DNA of 64,000 bases from Pseudonocardia kujensis. Lineage in GTDB: Bacteria; Actinomycetota; Actinomycetes; Mycobacteriales; Pseudonocardiaceae. The stretch covers positions 1 to 64,000 of the forward strand of contig NZ_JAJSOK010000035.1 in assembly GCF_021283305.1 (NCBI RefSeq), in the 5' to 3' direction. Below, in pieces: positions 19,310 to 28,146 of the stretch. The notes under the pieces were generated by a model, which did not search any database, was not told the DNA's origin, and saw only the letters and a program-made list of their open reading frames with translations. The translations under genes and the position numbers were made by a program. Position 1 is the first letter of the stretch; each line of letters begins with the position of its first letter.

Positions 19310-21052
19310 TCAGCCGCGGACCAGGGCGGCGAGCGCGTCGGCGGCACCCTCGCGCGGGATCTCGGAGCGCTCGCCGGTCCGGCGGTCCTTGACCTCCAGC
19401 TTCCCCTCGGCCAGGCCGCGCCCCACGACGACGATCGTGGGCACGCCGATCAGCTCGGCGTCGGCGAACTTCACGCCGGGGCTGGCCTTGCGGTCGTCGA
19501 GGATCACCTGCAGGCCCGCGGCCTCCAGCTCGGCGGCGACGGCCTCGCCGCCCTCGAGCAGCTCCGCGCTCTTGCCGGCGACCACGACGTGGACGTCGAA
19601 CGGGGCCACCGCGCGCGGCCACACCAGGCCGGACCCGTCGTGGTTCTGCTCGGCGATCGCCGCGACGAGCCGCGAGACGCCGATCCCGTAGGAGCCCATG
19701 GTGATCCGGACGGGCTTGGAGTCCGGCCCGAGCGCGTCGAGGGCGAAGGCGTCGGCGTACTTGCGGCCGAGCTGGAAGATGTGCCCGATCTCGATGCCGC
19801 GCGCGGCCTCCAGCACCCCGGTGCCGTCCGGCGAGGGGTCGCCGGCGCGGACCTCGGCGGCCTCGATCGTGCCGTCCGGGGTGAAGTCCCGGCCCGCCAC
19901 GAGGTCGACGACGTGGTGGTCGAGCTTGTCCGCGCCCGTCACCCAGGCGGTGCCGGTGACGATCCGCGGGTCGACCAGGTACCGCACGCCGTTGGTCTGC
20001 AGCGACTCCGGGCCGATGTAGCCCTTGACCAGGAACGGGTTGGCCGCGAAGTCCTTCTCCTCCAGCAGCGCCACCTCGGCCGGCTCCAGCGAGGCCTCGA
20101 GGCGCTTCATGTCGACCTCGCGGTCCCCGGGCACGCCGATCCCGAGCAGCTCCCACTCGGTCGCGCCGGGCTGCTTGGTCTTGACCAGCACGTTCTTCAG
20201 CGTGTCGGCCGCGGTGAACGTGCGGTCCGTGTGCGCGTTGAGGAAGTCGACGAGCGTCTCGATCGTCGGGGTGTCCGGCGTGTGGTGGACGACGGCGGCG
20301 GGCTTGTCCTCGACCGGCAGCGCGGGCGGCGCGGGCGTGGTCACGGCCTCGACGTTCGCCGCGTACCCGCCGGGGCCGCGCACGAAGGTGTCCTCGCCGG
20401 TCTCCGACTCGGCCAGGAACTCCTCCGACGCCGACCCGCCCATCGCGCCCGAGGTCGCGGCGACGATGACGTACTTCAGCCCGAGCCGGTCGAAGATCGT
20501 GATGTACGCCTTGCGGTGCTTGGCGTACGACTCGGAGAGGCCCTCGTCCGACAGGTCGAAGGAGTACGAGTCCTTCATGAGGAACTCGCGGCCACGCAGG
20601 ATGCCCGCGCGGGGGCGCTCCTCGTCCCGGTACTTGGTCTGGATCTGGTACAGGATGACCGGGTAGTCCTTGTACGACGAGTACTCGCCCTTGACCGCGA
20701 GCGTGAACAGCTCCTCGTGCGTGGGGCCGAGCAGGTAGTCGCCGCCCTTGCGGTCCTTGAGCCGGAACAGGTTCGGCCCGTACTCGGTCCAGCGGTTCGT
20801 GGCCTCGTAGGGCTCGCGGGGCAGCAGCGCGGGGAACTGGATCTCCTGGGCGCCCATGGCGTCCATCTCCTCGCGCACGACGTTCTCGACGCGCCGCAGC
20901 ACCTTGAGCCCGAGCGGCAGCCAGGAGTAGACGCCCGGGGCCACGCGGCGGACGTAGCCCGCGCGGACCAGCAGCTTGTGGCTGGGCACCTCCGCGTCGG
21001 CCGGGTCCTCGCGGAGGGTGCGGAGGAACAGCGACGACATCCTGGTCAACAC
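19310..21052 (-). CDS. proS: prolyl-tRNA synthetase
   Basis: 580 aa bacterial-type class II synthetase. The N-terminus [21 protein letters not shown] (GTG at 21052) matches the actinobacterial form. Motif 2 region [13 protein letters not shown], an insertion (editing) domain at about residues 225-395, motif 3 [14 protein letters not shown], and a C-terminal anticodon-binding domain ([24 protein letters not shown]) are all present. It charges tRNA-Pro and clears Ala-tRNA-Pro. It is found next to the rimP-nusA region in mycobacteria too, but here 6 kb of other genes intervene. Confidence 0.97.
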   Translation of the reverse strand: MLTRMSSLFLRTLREDPADAEVPSHKLLVRAGYVRRVAPGVYSWLPLGLKVLRRVENVVREEMDAMGAQEIQFPALLPREPYEATNRWTEYGPNLFRLKDRKGGDYLLGPTHEELFTLAVKGEYSSYKDYPVILYQIQTKYRDEERPRAGILRGREFLMKDSYSFDLSDEGLSESYAKHRKAYITIFDRLGLKYVIVAATSGAMGGSASEEFLAESETGEDTFVRGPGGYAANVEAVTTPAPPALPVEDKPAAVVHHTPDTPTIETLVDFLNAHTDRTFTAADTLKNVLVKTKQPGATEWELLGIGVPGDREVDMKRLEASLEPAEVALLEEKDFAANPFLVKGYIGPESLQTNGVRYLVDPRIVTGTAWVTGADKLDHHVVDLVAGRDFTPDGTIEAAEVRAGDPSPDGTGVLEAARGIEIGHIFQLGRKYADAFALDALGPDSKPVRITMGSYGIGVSRLVAAIAEQNHDGSGLVWPRAVAPFDVHVVVAGKSAELLEGGEAVAAELEAAGLQVILDDRKASPGVKFADAELIGVPTIVVVGRGLAEGKLEVKDRRTGERSEIPREGAADALAALVRG

Positions 21053-21100
21053 GCTGAGCAGGGTACTGAGCGTGTCCTCGGGACCTCATCCCGGTTCCGC

Positions 21101-21117
21101 CATCTCAGAGTGAGACC
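21101..21117 (+). promoter_or_regulatory. palindromic operator upstream of the flavin monooxygenase gene
   Basis: CATCTCAGAGTGAGACC: near-perfect arms around GAG. The 22 bases at 21103-21124 are identical to 26567-26588 upstream of the SDR gene. Located ~87 bp before ATG 21204. Probable binding site of the GAF-Fis regulator encoded at 22475-24322. Confidence 0.65.
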
Positions 21118-21203
21118 TCCGCGGAGGGTGCCCGCCGCGTTCTGATGATCCGGCAAGGCCGCGACGACGGCGTCCGGCCCCCGCCGAGAAGGACGGTGTG
21201 CAC

Positions 21204-22424
21204 ATGACCGCGACCGCGGAACGCGCCGAGAAGACCGGGCCGGCCGACCGGCCCTCTGCCGAGGAGCTGATCGCCCGCGCCGAGGCCCTCGTCCCCGTGC
21301 TGCGCGAGCGCGCCCAGCACTGCGAGGAGCTGCGCCGGGTCCCCGACGAGACCATGGCCGACCTGACCGAGGCCGGGCTGTTCGACCTGGTCGCGCCGCG
21401 CAGCCTCGGCGGGTACGGCTACGGGATGCGCGAGTTCGGCACGATCACCCGGATCCTCGCGCAGGGCTGCGCGTCCACGGCGTGGGTCTACTCGTTCCTC
21501 GTGGTGCACAACGTGTCGCTGGTGCAGGACACCCCGCACCTCCTGCACGGCAAGGCGTTCGCCGCGTGCGCGCTGTCGGCGGGGTTCCAGGCCACCCCGT
21601 CCGGCACGGCGGTCCCGGTCGAGGGCGGCTGGCGGCTCACCGGGAAATGGCCCTTCGCCAGCGGGATCATGAACTCGGAGTACTCGCTGCTCATCACCAC
21701 CGAGGACCGCGGCGACGGGAGCGAGCCCGCGCTGCTCGGCCTGGTCGTCGACGTCGCGGACGTGACGATCCACGACGTCTGGCACATGTCCGGGATGAAG
21801 GGCACCGGCTCCAACACGTTCTCCTGCGAGGACCTCTTCGTGCCCGCCGACCGGCAGTGGACCGTGTTCGGGCAGGAGCCGATCCACCCGCTCGACCACG
21901 GCGACGACCGTCCGCTCGAGGGCTTCTCGATGATCCGGATGTTCGACGTGCTGCTGGCCGCCGTCGCGGTCGGCAGCGCGGAGGCCTGCCTCGCCGACTA
22001 CAAGCAGCGGATCCTGACCCGCACCGTCGGGTTCGGGCTCGGCCCGCAGCGCGAGCACCGCGAGGCGTGGGTGCGCTACGGCGACGCGGTCACCCGCACC
22101 CGGATCGCGCGGCTGGTGTGGGACGAGACCCACCGCGTCGTCACCGAGCTCGCCGACGCCGGCAACAAGGCATCCCTGGAGCAGGCCTGCGAGCTCCGCA
22201 TGGCGTCGCCGGCGATCTGCCGGCTCGCCCGCGAGGCGATCGACACCATGCTCGACGGCGCCGGGTCCAGCGTGAACGAGCTGCGCAGCCCCTTCCAGCG
22301 CCACAAGCGGGACGTCGACACCCTCAAGAGCCACTCCTACCTGCACTGGGACGGCGCGGCGGTCACCGCGGGCGCGGCGCTCCTCGGCGTCACCGACGAG
22401 CCCGACGGCCTCCTGCTGGTCTGA
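21204..22424 (+). CDS. flavin-dependent monooxygenase, acyl-CoA dehydrogenase fold (HsaA-like)
   Basis: 406 aa from ATG 21204 (AAGGA 10 nt upstream; an in-frame GTG at 21198 is possible). The architecture is that of group D two-component monooxygenases and related acyl-CoA dehydrogenase type 2 proteins: N-terminal helices with LRRVPDETMADLTEAGLFDLV, the flavin-region GGWRLTGKWPFASGI (as in HsaA), and the C-terminal helical HKRDVDTLKSHSYLHWD. Such enzymes hydroxylate aromatics or steroids using reduced flavin from a separate reductase, not found nearby. The upstream palindrome links it to the cluster regulon. Confidence 0.82.
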   Translation: MTATAERAEKTGPADRPSAEELIARAEALVPVLRERAQHCEELRRVPDETMADLTEAGLFDLVAPRSLGGYGYGMREFGTITRILAQGCASTAWVYSFLVVHNVSLVQDTPHLLHGKAFAACALSAGFQATPSGTAVPVEGGWRLTGKWPFASGIMNSEYSLLITTEDRGDGSEPALLGLVVDVADVTIHDVWHMSGMKGTGSNTFSCEDLFVPADRQWTVFGQEPIHPLDHGDDRPLEGFSMIRMFDVLLAAVAVGSAEACLADYKQRILTRTVGFGLGPQREHREAWVRYGDAVTRTRIARLVWDETHRVVTELADAGNKASLEQACELRMASPAICRLAREAIDTMLDGAGSSVNELRSPFQRHKRDVDTLKSHSYLHWDGAAVTAGAALLGVTDEPDGLLLV

Positions 22425-22427
22425 GCC

Positions 22428-22471
22428 GCGGTGCGCGACGAGGGGTGCCGGGCGCCGTCGCCGCGCACCGC
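22428..22471. terminator. hairpin between convergent genes
   Basis: GCGGTGCGCG at 22428-22437 pairs perfectly with CGCGCACCGC at 22462-22471 around a 24-nt GC-rich loop. It fills the 50-bp gap between the monooxygenase stop and the regulator stop on the other strand, fitting a bidirectional terminator. No T-run. Confidence 0.55.
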
Positions 22472-22474
22472 CCG

Positions 22475-24322
22475 TCAGGCGATGCCGAAGCGGCGGATCT
22501 TCCGGTAGATCGTCGCGCGGGAGATGCCCAGGTCGGCGGCGGCGCGGTCCTTGTTGCCGCCGGCCTTCTCCAGGGCCGCCACGATCGCGTCCCGCTCGGT
22601 GCTCTCCATCCGCGCGAGCGGGCGCGTCGGCGGGCCGGCGCGGTACCCCTCGGGCAGGTGGCGGACGGCGATGTCGAAGTGCATCGCCGCGACCGTCGCG
22701 CCGGCCAGGACCCGGCGCAGCTCGCGGACATTGCCCGGCCAGGGGTGGGCGCGCAGCGCGGTCAGCGCCTGCGCGGTGCACCGCGGCCGCGGCCCGTCGG
22801 CGGGGGCGAGCTCGCCGAGCAGCTCCTCCACCAGGGCCGACAGGTCGGCCGCCCGGTCCCGCAGCGGCGGCACGGCCAGGGCGGCCCCGGCCTGGTCGAG
22901 CAGCCCGCCCGGGCGCCCGTCCGGCCTGGTCGCCGTCAGGACGACCCGGGCCTCGGCCGCGCCGACCAGGGCGGTCAGCGCGCCGTCGGCGTCGAGCTCC
23001 TCGGCCCGGCGCAGCACCACCGTCGCGTGCGGATCGGCGAGCGCCGCCGGGAGGTCCGCCGGCCGGTCCGCCCGGCAGTCGACGACCGTGCAGGGACCGT
23101 CCCCCGCCCGCTCGTGCAGCCACCGCGCCAGCCGCGTCTTGCCGACACCGGGTTCGCCGTGCAGCAGCAGCGGCCCGCCCAGCTCGGCGAGCCGGCCGGC
23201 CCGCCGTTGCAGCTGCGCCCACGTCGAACCGGGACCGGAACCGGAGCCGGCGGTCGCCCGCCCGTCGGCGGGGACCATGGTGACCACGACCCCGGCCGGC
23301 CACGGCCCGCCGCCGTCGACCGGTGCGCACCGGGCGTCGACGACGACGTCGCGGGTCAGGGTCAGCCGCCCGGTGATCTCCCGGCCCGAGGCCACCGCCC
23401 CACGGGCCCAGTCCCACAGCAGGGCGTGGTCGGCGGGCTCGAACAGCTGGGCGGCCGCCGAGTTGGTGAAGAGGAACTCCTCGTTGAGCGAGGCCACGGC
23501 CACGCTGCGGCGGCGCCGCGAGCGCGCCACGAACTCCTCGAACAGCGCCCGCTCGTGCACGGTGGCCTGCTCCCGCAGCCGCACCTCGATCTCGCGGACC
23601 GCCTCGGTGAGCAGGGGCAGCAGGAGCTCGTTGGTGTCCCGGGAGGCGCAGGTGAGGTCGAGGACGCCCTCGAGCCGGCGGGACAGCGGGTCGAGGACCG
23701 GCACGCCGACGCAGGTGAAGTCCTGCATCGCGTCCTGGTAGTGCTCGCCGCCGACGATCAGCGTGGGGCGCCGCTCCTCGACCACCGTGCCGAGCCCGTT
23801 GGTGCCCACCCGCTCCTCGCCGAGGCAGCAGCCGGGCGAGGCGGAGATCGCGTCGAGCCCGGCGAACAGCGCCGCGCGCCCGGCGCCCCGCCAGAGGATC
23901 CAGGCTTGGGCGTCGGCCAGCACCACGGCCGTCGTCGTGCCGGCCAGCTGGGCCACGAGCCGGTCGAGCACCGGCTCGGCCGCGCGCAGCAGCCGCGGCG
24001 TGCCGGAGCGGTCCGGGTCGGCGGGGCCGGTCGGCATCCGGCCGGGGTCCACACCGGAGAGCAGCGAGCGCCGCCACGACGCCGCGATCTCGGGGCGGAC
24101 CAGCTCCTCGGTCGCGGTGGCGACCGGTGACGACGCCGTGATCGCCGACGTCACCTCCGCGGACGCCGCCGACACCGCCGACACCGCCGCCGCGCCGGGA
24201 CCGGCCGACAGGAGCCGCTCCCGGGCCCGCCTGATGAGCCGCTGGCCCTCCGGGCTCCAGCGCGCCGGCGCCGGCCGCACCCGGCCGTGCGCGACCGCGC
24301 CTGTGGACGATGCCTGCGCCAT
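22475..24322 (-). CDS. GAF-AAA-Fis family transcriptional activator (AcoR/MimR-like)
   Basis: 615 aa from ATG 24322 (AGGAGG upstream). N-terminal PEIAASWRRSLLSGVDP and a GAF domain (about residues 90-240; CLGEERVGTNGLGTVVEE, HYQDAMQDFTCVGVPV), then a shortened AAA+ module with Walker A LHGEPGVGKTRLARWL (near residue 384). The C-terminal Fis-type HTH is GGNKDRAAADLGISRATIYRKI. The sigma-54 contact loop GAFTGA is absent, as in actinobacterial relatives. Homologues sense substrates and activate oxygenase operons. It probably binds the three TCTCA-N3-TGAGA palindromes flanking the cluster. Confidence 0.88.
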   Translation of the reverse strand: MAQASSTGAVAHGRVRPAPARWSPEGQRLIRRARERLLSAGPGAAAVSAVSAASAEVTSAITASSPVATATEELVRPEIAASWRRSLLSGVDPGRMPTGPADPDRSGTPRLLRAAEPVLDRLVAQLAGTTTAVVLADAQAWILWRGAGRAALFAGLDAISASPGCCLGEERVGTNGLGTVVEERRPTLIVGGEHYQDAMQDFTCVGVPVLDPLSRRLEGVLDLTCASRDTNELLLPLLTEAVREIEVRLREQATVHERALFEEFVARSRRRRSVAVASLNEEFLFTNSAAAQLFEPADHALLWDWARGAVASGREITGRLTLTRDVVVDARCAPVDGGGPWPAGVVVTMVPADGRATAGSGSGPGSTWAQLQRRAGRLAELGGPLLLHGEPGVGKTRLARWLHERAGDGPCTVVDCRADRPADLPAALADPHATVVLRRAEELDADGALTALVGAAEARVVLTATRPDGRPGGLLDQAGAALAVPPLRDRAADLSALVEELLGELAPADGPRPRCTAQALTALRAHPWPGNVRELRRVLAGATVAAMHFDIAVRHLPEGYRAGPPTRPLARMESTERDAIVAALEKAGGNKDRAAADLGISRATIYRKIRRFGIA

Positions 24323-24367
24323 CCCGACCTCCTCGTCGGCACGCCCCCGATCTTCTCGACCCTGCCT

Positions 24368-24406
24368 GCCGAACGGTCGTCGGGCAACCCCCGACGACCG
24401 TTCGGC
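24368..24406 (-). terminator. 17-bp perfect hairpin between LLM oxidoreductase and regulator genes
   Basis: GCCGAACGGTCGTCGGG (24368-24384) and its exact complement CCCGACGACCGTTCGGC (24390-24406) flank a 5-nt loop. No T-run follows in either direction. It may terminate or attenuate transcription from the LLM gene into the regulator gene, or act as an RNA-stability element. Confidence 0.6.
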
Positions 24407-24417
24407 CGGGGTCCGGG

Positions 24418-25548
24418 TCAGCCGCCCGCGGCCTCCCGGCGCTGCCGGGTGGTGCGGTGCTCGGGGTCGGTGTCGAACTTCGGGATCACGTGCTCGCCCA
24501 TCAGCTTGATCATGCGCAGCGTCTCGTCCTTGCTCTTCACGCCGCGCAGCATCAGGAACTGGTCGGCCCCGGTGGCCTCCCAGCGGCGCAGCTGGGCGAT
24601 CACGTCCTCGGGGTCGCCGACGATCGCCGCCCCCAGCTCGAGGAACCCGTCGAGGGCCTCCTCGGTGAGCTCGGGGAGCACCTCGGGCCACACCGGGAAC
24701 CCCTCCGGCCGCGGGAAGGTGTCGTGGTACCGGAAGACCTGCGACATCTGGTAGTGGTTGCCGCCGTTGAGGAAGTCGCGGCGGGCCGTCTCCCGGTCCT
24801 CCGCGATCGAGTTGAACCCGTTGGCCACGATGAGGTTGTCGTTGACCCAGGCGCCGATCGGGTCGTCGCAGCGGGCGACCGCGTCCTTGTAGGCCTTGAT
24901 CGCCAGCTCGGTCTTCGGGATCTCGTCGAGGGAGAAGCCCAGCGCGCCCATGCCGCGGCGGCCGCACATCTCGAAGCTGGTGGTGTTGCCCGCGGCGTAC
25001 CAGATCGGCGGGTGCAGCGGACCGTACGGCTTCGGTAGCACCCGCCGCGCCGGCATGTCCCAGTACTTGCCGGAGAAGCCGGGGTACTCGTCCTTCAGCC
25101 ACATCTTCGTGAACTCGGGCACCGTCTCGAAGAAGATGTCCTTGGTCTCGTTCACGTCCGTGACGTGGGTGTGGAAGCCCTTCACCTCGTGGCTGCCGGC
25201 GCCGCGGCCGACGCCGAACTCGAAGCGCCCCTCGGTGAGGTGGTCGAGCATCGCGACCCGCTCCGCGACCGCGGCGGGGTGGTGCACGCGCGGCAGCGGG
25301 TTGAAGATCCCGGAGCCGACGTGGGCCCGTGTGGTGAGCGCCCCGAGCGCGCCGAGGAACACGTCGTTCGACGAGATGTGGCTGTACTCGTCGAGGAAGT
25401 GGTGCTCGGAGATCCAGATGTACTTGAACCCGGCCTGCTCGGCGGCCAGGCACAGCTCCAGGTCCTCCATGAGCACCCGGTGCTCCGCGTCGGGGTCGGT
25501 GCGGCGGTCGGCGGGCAGGTAGCCCTGGGTCAGGAAGCCGAACTCCAT
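24418..25548 (-). CDS. LLM class flavin-dependent oxidoreductase (luciferase-like)
   Basis: 376 aa. Bacterial-luciferase TIM barrel: MEFGFLTQGYLPADRRTD start, AEQAGFKYIWISEHHF, SGIFNPLPRVHHPAAVAERVAMLDHLTEGRFEFGVGRG. The last segment is the hallmark of the family. Uses FMN or F420; which cannot be decided here. It follows the esterase gene by 12 bp and is in the same operon. Within this cluster it may be an oxygenase (Baeyer-Villiger or hydroxylating) acting on the same substrate path as the gene at 21204; inference from context. Confidence 0.9.
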   Translation of the reverse strand: MEFGFLTQGYLPADRRTDPDAEHRVLMEDLELCLAAEQAGFKYIWISEHHFLDEYSHISSNDVFLGALGALTTRAHVGSGIFNPLPRVHHPAAVAERVAMLDHLTEGRFEFGVGRGAGSHEVKGFHTHVTDVNETKDIFFETVPEFTKMWLKDEYPGFSGKYWDMPARRVLPKPYGPLHPPIWYAAGNTTSFEMCGRRGMGALGFSLDEIPKTELAIKAYKDAVARCDDPIGAWVNDNLIVANGFNSIAEDRETARRDFLNGGNHYQMSQVFRYHDTFPRPEGFPVWPEVLPELTEEALDGFLELGAAIVGDPEDVIAQLRRWEATGADQFLMLRGVKSKDETLRMIKLMGEHVIPKFDTDPEHRTTRQRREAAGG

Positions 25549-25560
25549 CGCCGTCCCCTC

Positions 25561-26469
25561 TCAGACCGCGGCCGCGTCGACGACCGCGCTGCGCACCTGC
25601 GCCCGGACGAACGCGCCGATCCGGTCGATCGCCGCGGCCCCCTCGGGCAGCCGGTCGGCGAACATCGGGAACACGTGCACCATCTCGTACCCGACCTGCA
25701 GGAACGCCTCGCCGCCCGCTCGGAGCACGCCGTCGGCGATCCGCACGGCGTCGTCCTCGAGGACCTCGCTGCTGCCCACCTGGACCAGCAGGGGCGGCAG
25801 CCCCGCCAGGTTCCCCAGCAGCGGTGACGCCCGGTGGTCGGCCGGGTCGGCCCCCTGCAGATAGCCCTGCTGCATCTCGGTGAGCACGGCCCGGCTCACG
25901 AGCGGGTCGACGGCCTCGCGGCCGTCCATCGAGTCACCGGAGAGGGTCAGGTCGGCCCAGGGCGACATCAGCACGCCGGCCGCCGGCAGCGGGTCGCCCG
26001 CGTCCCGGGCCGCGGCGAGGACCGCCAGCGCCAGGCCACCGCCGGCCGAGTCGCCGGACACCACGAGCGAACCCGGGTCGACGCCGTCGGCGAGCATCCC
26101 GCGGTAGGCGGCCACGCCGTCGTCGTGGGCCGCCGGGAAGGCGTGTTCCGGGGCGAGCCGGTAGTCGGCGAGGAACACCCGGGCGCCGGCGGCCCGCGCG
26201 AGCCGCGCCCCTAGATCGCGGTGGCTGGTCGGCGAGCCGATCAGGTAGCCGCCCGCGTGGAAGTGCAGGATCGTCGTCGCGCCGCTCCCGGGGACCTCCA
26301 CCCACGTGCCGCGCACGCCCCCGACCACGCCCTCGGTGAGGGTGGCGTCGGCGGCCGGCTCGGGGCACATGCCGTCGAAGCCCGTCCGCATCTCCTCGAG
26401 GGTCGCGTCCTCCCGCAGCCAGCCCGCGTAGGCCGCCGCGGCCATGTCGTTCACCCGTGCCGAGACCAT
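25561..26469 (-). CDS. alpha/beta hydrolase, hormone-sensitive lipase family
   Basis: 302 aa from ATG 26469 (GGAGGAG upstream, better than the more distal in-frame ATG at 26511). The oxyanion motif is HFHAGGY, the nucleophile is in GDSAGGG (residue ~145), and the histidine is in YEMVHVFPMF near the C-terminus. The HSL group IV esterases hydrolyse short acyl esters or lactones, fitting a step after a Baeyer-Villiger-type oxidation. First gene of the minus operon esterase-LLM-(regulator), divergent from the SDR gene and sharing its operators. Confidence 0.9.
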   Translation of the reverse strand: MVSARVNDMAAAAYAGWLREDATLEEMRTGFDGMCPEPAADATLTEGVVGGVRGTWVEVPGSGATTILHFHAGGYLIGSPTSHRDLGARLARAAGARVFLADYRLAPEHAFPAAHDDGVAAYRGMLADGVDPGSLVVSGDSAGGGLALAVLAAARDAGDPLPAAGVLMSPWADLTLSGDSMDGREAVDPLVSRAVLTEMQQGYLQGADPADHRASPLLGNLAGLPPLLVQVGSSEVLEDDAVRIADGVLRAGGEAFLQVGYEMVHVFPMFADRLPEGAAAIDRIGAFVRAQVRSAVVDAAAV

Positions 26470-26543
26470 CGCTCCTCCGTCGGTACCCGCGGGCCGCGCC
26501 GCCCGCTCCACGGGGAGATCACCAGCCCGCGGGCGCGCGCGGA

Positions 26544-26560
26544 GGTCTCAGTCTGAGATC
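26544..26560 (+). promoter_or_regulatory. palindromic operator 1 in the esterase-SDR divergent promoter
   Basis: GGTCTCAGTCTGAGATC, inverted arms around GTC. Its centre is 21 bp from the next palindrome, i.e. two helical turns, so two regulator dimers would lie on one DNA face. Confidence 0.65.
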
Positions 26561-26564
26561 GGCC

Positions 26565-26581
26565 GGTCTCAGAGTGAGACC
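26565..26581 (+). promoter_or_regulatory. palindromic operator 2 in the esterase-SDR divergent promoter
   Basis: GGTCTCAGAGTGAGACC: perfect 7-bp arms around GAG. The 22-bp stretch at 26567-26588 is identical to 21103-21124 upstream of the monooxygenase gene. Confidence 0.7.
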
Positions 26582-26670
26582 TCCGCGGCGACGGGCCGGT
26601 TGCCTAGCGTCGACGGCGGGGCCGGCGGCGTGGCCGGCCCGAGGAAGCCGATCGGAACGGTGGTGCACCC

Positions 26671-27510
26671 ATGGGACGGATGGACGGCAAGGTCGCGCTG
26701 GTCACCGGGGCGGCGCGCGGGCAGGGCCGCTCGCACGCGCTGCGGCTGGCCGAGGAGGGCGCGGAGATCGTCGCCGTCGACCTCTGCGCGCAGATCGAGT
26801 CCGTGCCGTACGGCATGTCGAAGCCGGAGGACCTCGCCGAGACGGCCAAGCTGATCGAGGAGCTGGACCGCCGGGTCGTCAGCCGGGAGGCCGACGTCCG
26901 GGACTCCGGCTCCCTCGACGCCGCCGTGCAGGCGGGCCTGTCGGAGTTCGGGCACATCGACGTCGTCTGCGCCAACGCGGGCATCTTCAGCTACGCCCCC
27001 GCCTGGGAGATGACCGACCAGATGTGGGACGAGATGCTCGCGGTCAACGTGACCGGCGTGTGGAAGACCCTCCGGGCGGCGCTGCCCTCGATGATCGAGC
27101 GCGGTGCGGGCGGCTCCCTGGTGCTGACCAGCTCCACGGCCGGGCTGCGCGGGTTCGCGAACATGGTCCACTACACCGCGGCCAAGCACGGCGTCGTCGG
27201 GATCATGCGGACGATGGTGCAGGAGGTGTCGCAGTACGGGATCCGCTGCAACACGGTGCACCCCACCGCCGTCGACACCGACATGATCCAGAACGAGCCG
27301 ATGTACAAGCTGTTCCTGCCGGACGCGAAGCCCGAGGAGCTGACCCGGGAGCGCTACGGCGAGGCCTTCCAGGCGCTGCACACCATGCCGCACCCCTGGG
27401 TCGAGCCGCACGACATCTCCAACGCCGTGCTCTGGCTGGCCTCCGACGAGTCCCGCTACGTCACGGGCCAGACCCTCGCCGTCGACCTCGGGTTCCTCGA
27501 GAAGGTCTGA
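26671..27510 (+). CDS. mycofactocin-coupled SDR family oxidoreductase
   Basis: 279 aa. The TGAARGQGRSHALRLAEEGA nucleotide loop is the hallmark of mycofactocin-coupled short-chain dehydrogenases, which hold NAD(H) tightly and pass electrons to mycofactocin. Catalytic Ser in TSSTAGLRG and YTAAKHGVVG (Y-x-x-x-K). The C-terminal YVTGQTLAVDLGF closes the fold, and an insertion before it (MYKLFLPDAKPEEL) is typical of the family. It likely oxidises a secondary alcohol in the catabolic cluster. Divergent from the esterase operon, with two palindromic operators between. Confidence 0.92.
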   Translation: MGRMDGKVALVTGAARGQGRSHALRLAEEGAEIVAVDLCAQIESVPYGMSKPEDLAETAKLIEELDRRVVSREADVRDSGSLDAAVQAGLSEFGHIDVVCANAGIFSYAPAWEMTDQMWDEMLAVNVTGVWKTLRAALPSMIERGAGGSLVLTSSTAGLRGFANMVHYTAAKHGVVGIMRTMVQEVSQYGIRCNTVHPTAVDTDMIQNEPMYKLFLPDAKPEELTRERYGEAFQALHTMPHPWVEPHDISNAVLWLASDESRYVTGQTLAVDLGFLEKV

Positions 27511-27522
27511 CGCAGGTCCGCT

Positions 27523-27558
27523 GCGCGGTGGGTGGTGCCGGAACACCACCCACCGCGC
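27523..27558 (+). terminator. terminator hairpin after the SDR gene
   Basis: GCGCGGTGGGTGGTG (27523-27537) and its exact complement CACCACCCACCGCGC (27544-27558) around CCGGAA. 15-bp perfect stem, 12 bp after the SDR stop; no clear T-run, as is common in high-GC actinobacteria. Confidence 0.8.
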
Positions 27559-27598
27559 TCGGCGGAATCAGCGGGGCGGGCGACGGGTTGGGCCAGGT

Positions 27599-28033
27599 AT
27601 GACCGCCGCCACAGACTTCGACCCGCACGCCCTGCTGGCCGAGAGCCGCCTCGGGGTGCTCGCCACGATCAAGAAGGACGGGGGGCCCCAGCTCTCCCCG
27701 GTGACCCCCTTCTACGACCGCGAGGCGGGCACCATCTCGGTCTCGATGACGGAGGGCCGGGCGAAGACGGCGAACCTGCGCCGCGACCCGCGGGCCGCGC
27801 TCGAGGTGACCAGTCCCGACGGGTGGGGATGGGCCACCGCGGAGGGCCCGGTGACGCTGACCGGGCCGGGCGCGAGCCCCGACTCCCCCGAGGTCGAGGC
27901 GCTCGTCGAGTACTACCGCCGGGCGGCCGGCGAGCATCCGGACTGGACGGAGTACCGGGAGACCATGGTCGCGGACCGCCGGGTGCTCATGACCATGACG
28001 GTCGAACGGGTCTACGGGGCCCGGATCCGGTAA
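27599..28033 (+). CDS. PPOX-class F420-dependent oxidoreductase
   Basis: 144 aa split-barrel flavin/deazaflavin protein. The LLAESRLGVLATIKKDGGPQLSPV start, DREAGTISVSMTEGRAKTANLRRDPRAALEV and the C-terminal MTMTVERVYG are typical of F420-dependent (FDOR-B) members. These reduce quinones, biliverdin or xenobiotics with F420H2. It is separated from the SDR gene by a terminator, so probably not in the regulon. No strong Shine-Dalgarno precedes the ATG. Confidence 0.85.
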   Translation: MTAATDFDPHALLAESRLGVLATIKKDGGPQLSPVTPFYDREAGTISVSMTEGRAKTANLRRDPRAALEVTSPDGWGWATAEGPVTLTGPGASPDSPEVEALVEYYRRAAGEHPDWTEYRETMVADRRVLMTMTVERVYGARIR

Positions 28034-28146
28034 CCCGACACGGGAGCTTTCCTCCACTCCGGAGTGAACCGCGTGTCGCTCCCTCGGAGTTGCTCGCTCT
28101 TCGTGGTCGCATTTCCCCTGGAACACGGTCTCCGGGGGGAGCGGAC
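28034..28146. other. intergenic region with a 12-bp palindrome
   Basis: Contains the perfect palindrome CACTCCGGAGTG (28055-28066) nested between GACACG (28037-28042) and CGTGTC (28072-28077). It may form a hairpin that ends the F420 oxidoreductase transcript, or be an operator for the secreted glycosidase gene. The rest is unremarkable. Confidence 0.4.
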
